Source of the DNA: a bacterium
GTDB lineage: Bacteria; AUK180; JAQVHJ01
Assembly: GCA_028696285.1 (NCBI GenBank)
Contig: JAQVHJ010000147.1
Span: 1 to 6,383 of the forward strand
Length of the DNA stretch: 6,383 nucleotides
Direction of reading: 5' to 3'
Part shown: positions 1-4,899 of the stretch, in pieces
How the letters are laid out: each line of letters starts with the position of its first letter
How positions within the stretch are numbered: the stretch's first letter is position 1
Position numbers and translations under genes: made by a program
The notes under the pieces: generated by a model
What the model was told of the DNA's origin: nothing
Database searches by the model: none
The model's input: only the letters and a program-made list of their open reading frames with translations

Positions 1-388
1 ATGAATCAGGGGTGATCTTATCGACATATTTCTTACCCGAGTCACTGTTCAGCTTTAATGATTCTATCAGATGACGTAGTTCCGCCTTCTTCACCCCTTC
101 CTTTTCCGCAAGATCAATTGCTGCATTTAAAATTACCTGTGTCTCTTTAGGAACAGATAGAACCTGGTTACTCGTTTTCTGCTTCTCCAATTCCTTCCTA
201 ATATGTTCACAACTGGCTTGAAGCTCAAGGGAATTCTCCTTCACCTTATCAAGGATAACATAAATCAAATGAATGTCGCGAAGAACCCCGCCATATTTAA
301 TGGCGAGGTTCTTGCTTTCATTGAATATATTCGATACATTGTCACCTAATGAGTTTAGAATATCTTTACGGCTTCTAAATTCTGACAT
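1..388 (-). CDS. Clp N-terminal repeat domain protein, 3' end cut by window edge
   Basis: My translation from the ATG at 386-388 gives 129 residues open to the left edge, so the C-terminal part is missing. Two helical repeats resemble the Clp_N double repeat of ClpA/ClpB/ClpC. The first spans about residues 10-47 and ends HLIYVIL (His40). The second spans about 79-112, where VPKETQVILNAAIDLAEKEG precedes RHLIESL (His106). In Clp proteins this domain binds substrates or adaptors. No Walker motif is in the visible part, so an AAA+ ATPase, a stand-alone adaptor or a fusion to another domain all remain possible. The residues after the second repeat do not match the usual ClpC/ClpB entry into the first ATPase domain. 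A Shine-Dalgarno AGGAAG lies about 8 nt before the start. The gene begins 21 nt after the YbjN-like gene, which points to co-transcription. Confidence 0.72.
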   Translation of the reverse strand, partial: MSEFRSRKDILNSLGDNVSNIFNESKNLAIKYGGVLRDIHLIYVILDKVKENSLELQASCEHIRKELEKQKTSNQVLSVPKETQVILNAAIDLAEKEGVKKAELRHLIESLKLNSDSGKKYVDKITPDS

Positions 389-409
389 GTTTTATTTCTT
401 CCTGTTTTA

Positions 410-934
410 TTAACCTTCCCACTTCTCTTCCGGCGGTTTATTCTGATTCTGCTGCTTCTCAATGGACATTCTTGTTGTCTCTCCTCCAAAATTCTGAACA
501 ATATGATCATCCCATTTATCTGCTATAAAACTTGCATTTTCAATTGCATTAAATAGTGATATTGGAGTAAAATCATTACCAAGAATATCTGAATAAAAAA
601 CAACATTCCCCCAACCTGGTTTTTCTTTATATTCTATAAATCCTAAACTACCAAAAGTAATTTGCGGATTCTGTCTGGCAATCCACTCAAAAACACCGGG
701 GCTTATCGGTGTTTGATAGGTTAATACCGCAGAAATTGTAATACATGTAGAATTTTTCCTGTAAGGATAAACATGTATTTGAATATCTGTGGAACCCCGG
801 TAAAATCCGAATCCTTTTTCCTCTCCTTCCGGAGTTTTCAAAATACCAAAATGATTGTCCGAATAAAGAACGTAGAGTGTTGACTGTACTTTCTCAAAAA
901 TCTCCTTTTGAAATTTTGTCTGAAAAAAAGACAT
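410..934 (-). CDS. YbjN / type III secretion chaperone-like (TY-Chap-type) small protein
   Basis: This 174-residue protein has no signal peptide or membrane segment. Alternating beta strands (residues about 19-120) are followed by a helix, FNAIENASFIADKWDDHIVQ (128-147), and then FGGE. That layout resembles the YbjN / CesT-like alpha-beta fold, a peptide-binding chaperone fold. The match is by fold pattern, not strong motifs, so the family call is moderate. The tail (about 158-174) is rich in Gln, Asn, Pro and Glu and is probably disordered. The start has an excellent Shine-Dalgarno, AAGGAGG, 5 nt upstream. The gene lies 33 nt after the nucleosidase-like gene and 21 nt before the Clp-N gene, so the three look like one operon. 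By inference it may hand peptides or misfolded proteins to the Clp-N protein. An unrelated conserved hypothetical is the alternative. Confidence 0.6.
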   Translation of the reverse strand: MSFFQTKFQKEIFEKVQSTLYVLYSDNHFGILKTPEGEEKGFGFYRGSTDIQIHVYPYRKNSTCITISAVLTYQTPISPGVFEWIARQNPQITFGSLGFIEYKEKPGWGNVVFYSDILGNDFTPISLFNAIENASFIADKWDDHIVQNFGGETTRMSIEKQQNQNKPPEEKWEG

Positions 935-967
935 GGTCTCCTCCTTTTTTTTTATTTTAACATTTTT

Positions 968-1621
968 TTATACTTTTTTCAATAACTTTTCTAAAATAAT
1001 TTTTATTTTTTTGGAGATAACTTCTGATGATTTTTTTTGATTTTTTCTGAATTGATTAACAGTATTGGAATCAGGAATATCAGAAACAACCCTGAATACA
1101 ACATAAGGAACCTTATTCTTCTCCGAAGCCCTGACAAATCCAAACGTTTCCATTTCACATAAAATTGCTGAATATAATGAATGATACCGCGCAGCTTCAG
1201 ATTCATTCCGGGCAATTCGAGGAACAGTCAGTATCAAACCGGCGGTATCTTCTTCATTTTTGACACGCAATTCTCCTGGAAATAAATTTAAATATCTGTT
1301 AAACCTAAAATCAATCTCCTCTTTTTCAGAAATAGATTTGAACTTGCGCCCCCAAACCGTGGTGAATAATTTTATCCCAGGCAGCAACCCGCCACCGGTA
1401 CCGGCATGAATTAAAAATTCAGGTGAAAATTTTTGTATTAAATATTCCGTACCACGAAAGGACCTCTCCTCACCCTGACCGCAGATTAATAGAAAAACAT
1501 CATTATCTTCATACTCAACTCTATAAACCTGGAAAGGAGAACCCCTCAATCTCCTCATAGCTAGATCTCCAATCAACGAGGCCGCTTCAAAAACAAAAGG
1601 AAAAACCAAACCAACCTTCAT
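968..1621 (-). CDS. Nucleoside phosphorylase superfamily protein (MTA/SAH nucleosidase-like)
   Basis: This 217-residue protein is close to the family's usual size of about 230. It carries the PNP_UDP_1 landmarks of 5'-methylthioadenosine/S-adenosylhomocysteine nucleosidases. Glu12 sits in the first strand-loop, at the place of the catalytic Glu of MTAN. HAGTGGGL (72-79) matches the glycine-rich GTAGG-type loop. CEMETFGF (155-162) supplies the ribose-binding Met-Glu pair, and VVSDIPD (178-184) the purine-contacting catalytic Asp181. These enzymes cleave the N-glycosidic bond of nucleosides such as MTA, SAH or aminofutalosine. The true substrate is not decided by sequence; divergence between residues 90 and 140 argues against a confident mtnN or mqnB symbol. 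The ATG has GGAG 5 nt upstream and a near-perfect promoter. It heads an apparent operon with YbjN-like and Clp-N genes, not methionine-salvage or menaquinone genes. Confidence 0.8.
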   Translation of the reverse strand: MKVGLVFPFVFEAASLIGDLAMRRLRGSPFQVYRVEYEDNDVFLLICGQGEERSFRGTEYLIQKFSPEFLIHAGTGGGLLPGIKLFTTVWGRKFKSISEKEEIDFRFNRYLNLFPGELRVKNEEDTAGLILTVPRIARNESEAARYHSLYSAILCEMETFGFVRASEKNKVPYVVFRVVSDIPDSNTVNQFRKNQKKSSEVISKKIKIILEKLLKKV

Positions 1622-1643
1622 AGTAACTCCGTTTAATACGAAA

Positions 1644-1672
1644 ATTATAGCATATTAATTTTTTTTCGTCAA
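1644..1672 (-). promoter_or_regulatory. Sigma-70-type promoter for the nucleosidase-led minus-strand operon
   Basis: Read on the minus strand, the -35 box is TTGACG (1667-1672) and the -10 box is a perfect TATAAT (1644-1649). They are separated by exactly 17 bp that include an eight-A run. Transcription would start about 15-20 nt before the ATG at 1621. The -35 box lies 10 bp beyond the left end of the inverted-repeat element. Confidence 0.85.
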
Positions 1673-1682
1673 GAATAAACTT

Positions 1683-1843
1683 GGGGACGGTCCTTTCTTT
1701 TTTATAGATTGATTTTATATCAGTAAACATTCTAATTTTTCATTATTTATTGGGGGAATAAGATGATTTTCGACGATAATACCTTAATTGATCTGTTAAT
1801 TTGACTATAATTTCAAAAATTCTGGGGAGAAAGGACCGTCCCC
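1683..1843. repeat. MITE/REP-like element bounded by a perfect 16-bp inverted repeat
   Basis: The left arm GGGGACGGTCCTTTCT (1683-1698) is the exact reverse complement of the right arm AGAAAGGACCGTCCCC (1828-1843). The bases just inside and just outside the arms do not pair, so the repeat is exactly 16 bp. Each arm contains a smaller interrupted palindrome of the form GGAC-N-GTCC (1685-1693 and 1833-1841). The 129-bp interior is AT-rich and holds no convincing gene. It has only a 13-codon frame (1763-1804) behind a purine-rich stretch. Short GC-rich palindromes of this kind in AT-rich spacers resemble REP/MITE elements moved by Y1-type transposases, but no transposase is present. It sits precisely between two outward-facing promoters, so it could also act as a divergent operator. 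Confidence 0.7.
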
Positions 1844-1855
1844 GACTATTTTTTC

Positions 1856-1884
1856 TTGACTTTTAAAAAAAAATCTGGTATAAT
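1856..1884 (+). promoter_or_regulatory. Strong extended -10 promoter for the osmC-PDO-grx-groES operon
   Basis: The -35 box TTGACT (1856-1861) and the -10 box TATAAT (1879-1884) are 17 bp apart. TGG immediately before the -10 box makes an extended -10 (TGnTATAAT). It faces away from the inverted-repeat element, with its -35 box 12 bp beyond the right arm. The longest open frame of the downstream gene begins at the TTG of this -35 box, which shows that start is false. Confidence 0.88.
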
Positions 1885-1906
1885 TTTAGTTTTGGAGGTA
1901 GTTTTT

Positions 1907-2332
1907 ATGGAGATTAATGTTGAATGGTTAAATGGTAAAAGTTTTAAGGGTATTGGTAAGGCGGGGTCGGAAATTTTGATGGATGTTCCTATCGAGAAGG
2001 AAGGTCAAAATCTGGGGCCTACGCCAAAGGAAGTGTTTCTTATGAGCGTTGCCGGGTGTTCCGGGATGGATATTATAAGCATTTTAAAGAAAAAGCGGTT
2101 AGATGTTCTTGAATTCAGGATACATGTAACTGCGGAAGAGCAGACAGCCGAACATCCCTATGTATTCACGAAAGCTGCCATCCATTATATTTTAAAAGGC
2201 AAAAATCTCACTGAGGATGCGGTTAAGCAGGCGATAGATCTTTCTCAGGAGAAATATTGCGGTGTTTCAGAGATGATGCGGAAAGCATTCCCAATCAGCT
2301 TCACATTTGAATTTTCGAATGTTAAGGAGTAA
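1907..2332 (+). CDS. OsmC family protein (thiol-dependent peroxidase-like)
   Basis: The product is 141 residues, the usual OsmC/Ohr size. OsmC-type proteins reduce organic hydroperoxides with a reactive cysteine pair in a dimer whose active sites lie at the interface. Both cysteines are present: Cys51 in SVAGCSGMD on the central helix, and Cys118 in QEKYCGVSEMM. GPTPKEVFLMSVAGC matches the family signature before the first cysteine. The absence of strong Ohr features and the YhfA-like pattern favour the general OsmC/YhfA branch; substrate is not known. The ATG at 1907 follows a GGAGGT Shine-Dalgarno (1894-1899) and lies downstream of the promoter; the longer frame starting at TTG 1856 would begin inside the -35 box. 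It heads the redox operon. The next gene begins 3 nt after its stop, with AAGGAG overlapping the osmC end. Confidence 0.92.
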   Translation: MEINVEWLNGKSFKGIGKAGSEILMDVPIEKEGQNLGPTPKEVFLMSVAGCSGMDIISILKKKRLDVLEFRIHVTAEEQTAEHPYVFTKAAIHYILKGKNLTEDAVKQAIDLSQEKYCGVSEMMRKAFPISFTFEFSNVKE

Positions 2333-2335
2333 GGC

Positions 2336-3364
2336 ATGGGTCAGTATATTGATATGAACTCTGAAAATGAATTAAGATCTTTATTCCAAAAAGAGTTTAA
2401 GAATCCCGTTCAAATTGACATTTATACCGGGGAGAAGCCGAATGATTTTTCCAAATTTACTCTTGAACTTCTAAAAGAACTTGTTTCTATAGATTCGCGC
2501 CTGCAATTAAATGTTCATGCACAACCGGATGAACCGGATGAACTGATTCCGATCTATCCTACGATTCAGCTCGGGAAAAATCTTGGCGCAGATATTTTCT
2601 ATTGGGGCGCACCATATCAGCATGAGTTCAATGGCTTTATAAGTAGTTTGGTATTCCTTTCTAAACAGGAAACTGATTTACCTGAAGCTGTAAAAAGCCG
2701 AATGTCCGAGTTGGTATCTCCGGTAAAACTCTATGTATTTGTAACCCCTCAATGCCCGTACTGCCCATATTCTGTTATTATTGGACATAAGATGGCATTT
2801 GAATCGAAAGGAAAGATCGCCTCCATCTGCGTTGAAGCGCAGGAGAACCAGGAATTATCTGAAAAATTTAATGTTTCATCTGTCCCCCATCAGGTTATTA
2901 ATGACGATCCCGAATCAACTTCTATCGGAGTCCCGAATATTTCAACGTTTTTTGAACAGATTCTCTCTTATTCAAAGAATGAACCGGAAACAGTTGAAGA
3001 AGCCAGAGAAGAGGAACCTTCTCAAGGTTTGCTCTTATTGAAACCTGAGGAGATTACCAAAGCTTTGGGGAAACATAAAAAGACTATAGCTGTTTTCACG
3101 GGCGATGACTGTGAACAATGTGAGGGTGTAAAGAAAATCCTTAATGAGTTATCATCAGAATTAGGAGATGACGTTAAATTCATTGAGATTAATTTAGGAA
3201 AAGACCGGGAGGTTCCCGGATATCAACCAATCACGATGATCCCGACAGTTATCTCATTTGAAGGTGAAAAAGAACATGGCCGATGGATAGGGAGTCTCCC
3301 TCCACCGATATTGAAAAGTAAAGTAAAAAAGTTCTCGGAGAAGAAAACAGACGATGGAAAATAA
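2336..3364 (+). CDS. Triple thioredoxin-fold protein disulfide oxidoreductase (PDO-like)
   Basis: Three thioredoxin-fold units are visible in 342 residues. Unit 1 (about 12-108) lacks a CxxC: the site position reads YTGEKPN. It keeps the YPT loop (74-76) and FYWGAPYQHEFNGFISSLV (88-106), which closely follows the segment ending the first unit of archaeal PDO. Unit 2 (about 128-212) has the active site CPYC (140-143) and cis-proline Pro184 in SSVPH. An acidic linker (about 213-232) leads to unit 3 (about 235-335) with CEQC (259-262) and Pro303 in MIPT. Classical PDO has two units and about 226 residues, so the third is an addition. No signal peptide is seen, so it should act in the cytoplasm, exchanging dithiols and disulfides and possibly reducing the OsmC partner. 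AAGGAG lies 6 nt before the ATG. Its end overlaps the glutaredoxin gene by 11 nt, indicating translational coupling. Confidence 0.88.
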   Translation: MGQYIDMNSENELRSLFQKEFKNPVQIDIYTGEKPNDFSKFTLELLKELVSIDSRLQLNVHAQPDEPDELIPIYPTIQLGKNLGADIFYWGAPYQHEFNGFISSLVFLSKQETDLPEAVKSRMSELVSPVKLYVFVTPQCPYCPYSVIIGHKMAFESKGKIASICVEAQENQELSEKFNVSSVPHQVINDDPESTSIGVPNISTFFEQILSYSKNEPETVEEAREEEPSQGLLLLKPEEITKALGKHKKTIAVFTGDDCEQCEGVKKILNELSSELGDDVKFIEINLGKDREVPGYQPITMIPTVISFEGEKEHGRWIGSLPPPILKSKVKKFSEKKTDDGK

Positions 3365-3605
3365 ACAGCATAAAGTAATTGTATTTACTTCACCTTCTTG
3401 CTCCTGGTGTCATAAGGCAAAAGATTATTTAAAGCAGAATAATATCCGTTTTAAAGATATTGATGTAAGTAAAGATAAGCAGGCAATGGAAGATGTCGTG
3501 AAGAAAACAGGTCAGATGGGTGTGCCTGTCCTGCTCATTGACAATAAACCTGTTGTTGGTTTCGATAAAAAAAAGATTGACCGATTATTAGGTCTTTCAA
3601 AATAA
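3354..3605 (+). CDS. Small glutaredoxin-family protein with CSWC active site (NrdH/YruB-like)
   Basis: This is an 83-residue single glutaredoxin domain. SPSCSWCHKAKDYL carries the redox pair Cys16 and Cys19 at the start of the first helix. Pro58 in QMGVPVL is the cis-proline next to the active site, and VVGFD (67-71) is the usual following turn before the last helix. The Cys-Ser-Trp-Cys sequence and short length place it with the NrdH/YruB-type glutaredoxin-like thioredoxins, which reduce disulfides in partner proteins. Its reductant, thioredoxin reductase or glutathione, cannot be read from sequence. The start overlaps the PDO gene by 11 nt, with GGAGAAG about 10 nt upstream inside that gene. 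Coupled translation implies that the two proteins are made together. No nrd genes are adjacent, so an nrdH symbol is not given. Confidence 0.9.
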   Translation: MENKQHKVIVFTSPSCSWCHKAKDYLKQNNIRFKDIDVSKDKQAMEDVVKKTGQMGVPVLLIDNKPVVGFDKKKIDRLLGLSK

Positions 3606-3630
3606 CAGTAATACAAAAGGAGGTGTGCGT

Positions 3631-3906
3631 ATGTCATTCAAAATTAAACCCTTAAGAGACAGAGTTCTCATTCAACAGCTTGAAGAGACTCCCGAGAAAG
3701 TCGGCAACTTATATGTCCCGGACACAGCAAAGGAGAAACCGCAGATTGGTAAAGTAATTGCAGTAGGAACAGATGAAGACCTCCAGAAAACGGTGAAGGC
3801 CGGAGATAAAATTATCTATGCTAAATACGGCGGGACAGAAATTAAATATGACGGGGAAAATTATATTATCCTCTCTGCCGACGATATTTTAGCTATTTTA
3901 GGCTAA
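3631..3906 (+). CDS. groES: Co-chaperonin GroES
   Basis: The 91-residue product has the full Cpn10 layout. It opens with IKPLRDRVLIQQLE, continues with PDTAKEKPQIGKVIAVG (30-46), KAGDKIIYAKYGGTEIKYDGE (56-76), and ends YIILSADDILAIL. As a heptameric lid it caps GroEL and drives ATP-dependent folding in the cytoplasm. The hydrophobic tripeptide of the mobile loop, usually Ile-Val/Ile-Leu, is Leu27-Tyr28-Val29, preceded by Gly-Asn rather than Gly-Gly. The ATG at 3631 lies 5 nt after AGGAGGTG (3618-3625); the GTG at 3625 that opens the longest frame is the last base group of that ribosome site and is rejected. It follows the glutaredoxin gene by 25 nt with no promoter or CIRCE operator seen. A terminator follows with no groEL. 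Confidence 0.96.
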   Translation: MSFKIKPLRDRVLIQQLEETPEKVGNLYVPDTAKEKPQIGKVIAVGTDEDLQKTVKAGDKIIYAKYGGTEIKYDGENYIILSADDILAILG

Positions 3907-3931
3907 ATCTTTCTTCGTGTTTCTATCTTTT

Positions 3932-3969
3932 AAAGGAAGTGAATTATAATCTGATTCACTTCCTTTTTT
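3932..3969 (+). terminator. Intrinsic terminator of the redox-groES operon, overlapping the convergent gene
   Basis: A perfect 13-bp stem pairs AAAGGAAGTGAAT (3932-3944) with ATTCACTTCCTTT (3954-3966) around a 9-nt loop. It ends in a six-T run (3964-3969) on the plus strand. It begins 25 nt after the groES stop. The right arm contains the stop codon and last codons of the minus-strand methyltransferase. On the minus strand the tail is only TTTAAAAG, so termination in that direction would be weaker. Confidence 0.9.
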
Positions 3970-4735
3970 GTTTAAAAAACATTCCAAGAACAATCCCGGC
4001 AGCAACAGAAACATTAAGGGAATCCAATTGCTCTGAACCCGGTATGAATATACTAAGGTCGGAGTGGGTAAGCAATTCATCTGAGACCCCTCCCGGTTCA
4101 TTGCTAAAAACAATTAGATACTTCTCAGGAAACGTCCCGGTAAAAATATTTTCTTGCCCTGTCATTTCAGTAGTAATAATCTTAAATCCTGAATCTTTAA
4201 GCTTTGCAATACATTCTTCTGGAAAGACATCTGTAATGAATATCTTGGCATCTTCAAATACTGCGCCGCCGGTGCTCCTGATAACTTTAGGAGAAAACAA
4301 GTCTGCACAGTTAAACAAAATAAACCTGTTGAATCCGAACCAGATAGAAGTTCTTATTATTACTCCTAAGTTCCCGGGATCACGAACTCTGTCCAGGAAT
4401 ATTATCAGGTCTGATCGGGTATAATCATCTCCATTAAAATTGAAAAATGAAGCGGGAATTGCTGCGACAGAAACTACAGGTTGAGGGGTGCCGGTATCGG
4501 AAATAGCATTCAATTCACTTTCTGTAATTGCTTCCTTTAAAAAAGGTAATTGTGTGATATCCTCAAATTCATCATTTGTCAATCTTTCCTGACAATATAA
4601 AACTTGCTTTACAAGTTCAGGTTTATCTGACCATAACATCCTGTTTATTTTCATCCCCTCCACCAAAAACAGTTTTTGGTCCTCCCTGTATTTTTTCTGA
4701 TTTAATTTTTTATATTCTTTAATCAATTTTCTCAT
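3956..4735 (-). CDS. SpoU/TrmH-family RNA 2'-O-methyltransferase
   Basis: The product is 259 residues. The N-terminal part (about 3-75), with KKYREDQKLFLVEG (14-27), matches the SpoU substrate-binding domain found in RlmB-type enzymes. The C-terminal knotted SPOUT domain has its three motifs. Motif 1 is DRVRDPGNLGVIIRT (115-129, Asn122 and Arg128). Motif 2 is LIVFSNEPGGVS (207-218, Glu213). Motif 3 is IFIPGSEQLDSLNVSVAAGI (229-248, Asn241). Such enzymes methylate the ribose 2'-OH of rRNA or tRNA with S-adenosylmethionine; the target is not identifiable. The ATG at 4735 is preceded by GGTGGAG. An upstream in-frame ATG at 4780 lies in the promoter spacer and should be untranslated. The stop codon is within the convergent operon's terminator. 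It appears monocistronic. Confidence 0.93.
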   Translation of the reverse strand: MRKLIKEYKKLNQKKYREDQKLFLVEGMKINRMLWSDKPELVKQVLYCQERLTNDEFEDITQLPFLKEAITESELNAISDTGTPQPVVSVAAIPASFFNFNGDDYTRSDLIIFLDRVRDPGNLGVIIRTSIWFGFNRFILFNCADLFSPKVIRSTGGAVFEDAKIFITDVFPEECIAKLKDSGFKIITTEMTGQENIFTGTFPEKYLIVFSNEPGGVSDELLTHSDLSIFIPGSEQLDSLNVSVAAGIVLGMFFKQKRK

Positions 4736-4759
4736 CTCTCCACCATTATTCTTATCTGA

Positions 4760-4788
4760 ATTATAACATAGGAATTGCATTTATTCAA
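4760..4788 (-). promoter_or_regulatory. Promoter of the SpoU-family methyltransferase gene
   Basis: On the minus strand TTGAAT (4783-4788) and TATAAT (4760-4765) are 17 bp apart, with TGT before the -10 box giving an extended -10. Predicted transcription starts about 18 nt before the ATG at 4735. This makes the ATG at 4780, which falls in the spacer, non-functional as a start. Confidence 0.8.
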
Positions 4789-4825
4789 GAAGTTTATTTC
4801 TATCCCACGCTTCTTTTTTCTTACT

Positions 4826-4856
4826 AAAATAGAGAGGGCGGGTATTGAACCCGCCC
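4826..4856 (-). terminator. Hairpin terminator of the ARPP-1-type gene
   Basis: On the minus strand an 8-bp GC-rich stem (GGGCGGGT at 4836-4843 with ACCCGCCC at 4849-4856) encloses a 5-nt loop. It is followed by TCTCTATTTT (4826-4835). It lies about 43 nt after the stop codon of the secreted protein gene and before the SpoU promoter. The interrupted T tract is less than ideal, but the strong stem and position fit an intrinsic terminator. Confidence 0.82.
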
Positions 4857-4899
4857 AAACTTGGAAATAAGAAAGGAGGTCATCACGAAGAAAGGTTTA

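Noticed and set aside
1763..1804. 13-codon frame inside the inverted-repeat element behind a GGGGGAATAAG stretch
   Set aside because: Too short, no recognisable peptide and no evidence of translation; probably chance.
1856..1906. N-terminal 17-codon extension of the OsmC-like gene from a TTG start
   Set aside because: The TTG is the -35 box of the promoter, and the ATG at 1907 has a strong GGAGGT site; the extension would precede the transcription start.
2523..2540. Tandem 9-nt repeat encoding Pro-Asp-Glu twice in the PDO-like gene
   Set aside because: Only two copies in a surface-like loop of unit 1; a small duplication with no further significance visible.
3625..3630. GTG start for groES
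   Set aside because: It overlaps the AGGAGGTG ribosome-binding site; the ATG at 3631 has correct spacing and gives the normal GroES N-terminus.
3939..4424. 161-codon plus-strand open frame opposite the SpoU gene
   Set aside because: It lies antisense to a clear SpoU-family coding region, begins inside the terminator hairpin and has no ribosome site or recognisable domain.
4787..4818. Weak AAGAAG / CTTCTT hairpin followed by T residues on the plus strand
   Set aside because: The stem is only 6 AT-rich pairs around a 17-nt loop, and no plus-strand gene ends here.
4871..4880. Plus-strand GAAAGGAGGT resembling a strong ribosome-binding site or the anti-16S end
   Set aside because: No start codon or open frame follows at a usable distance, and it lies in the 3' region of a minus-strand gene; coincidence is likely.
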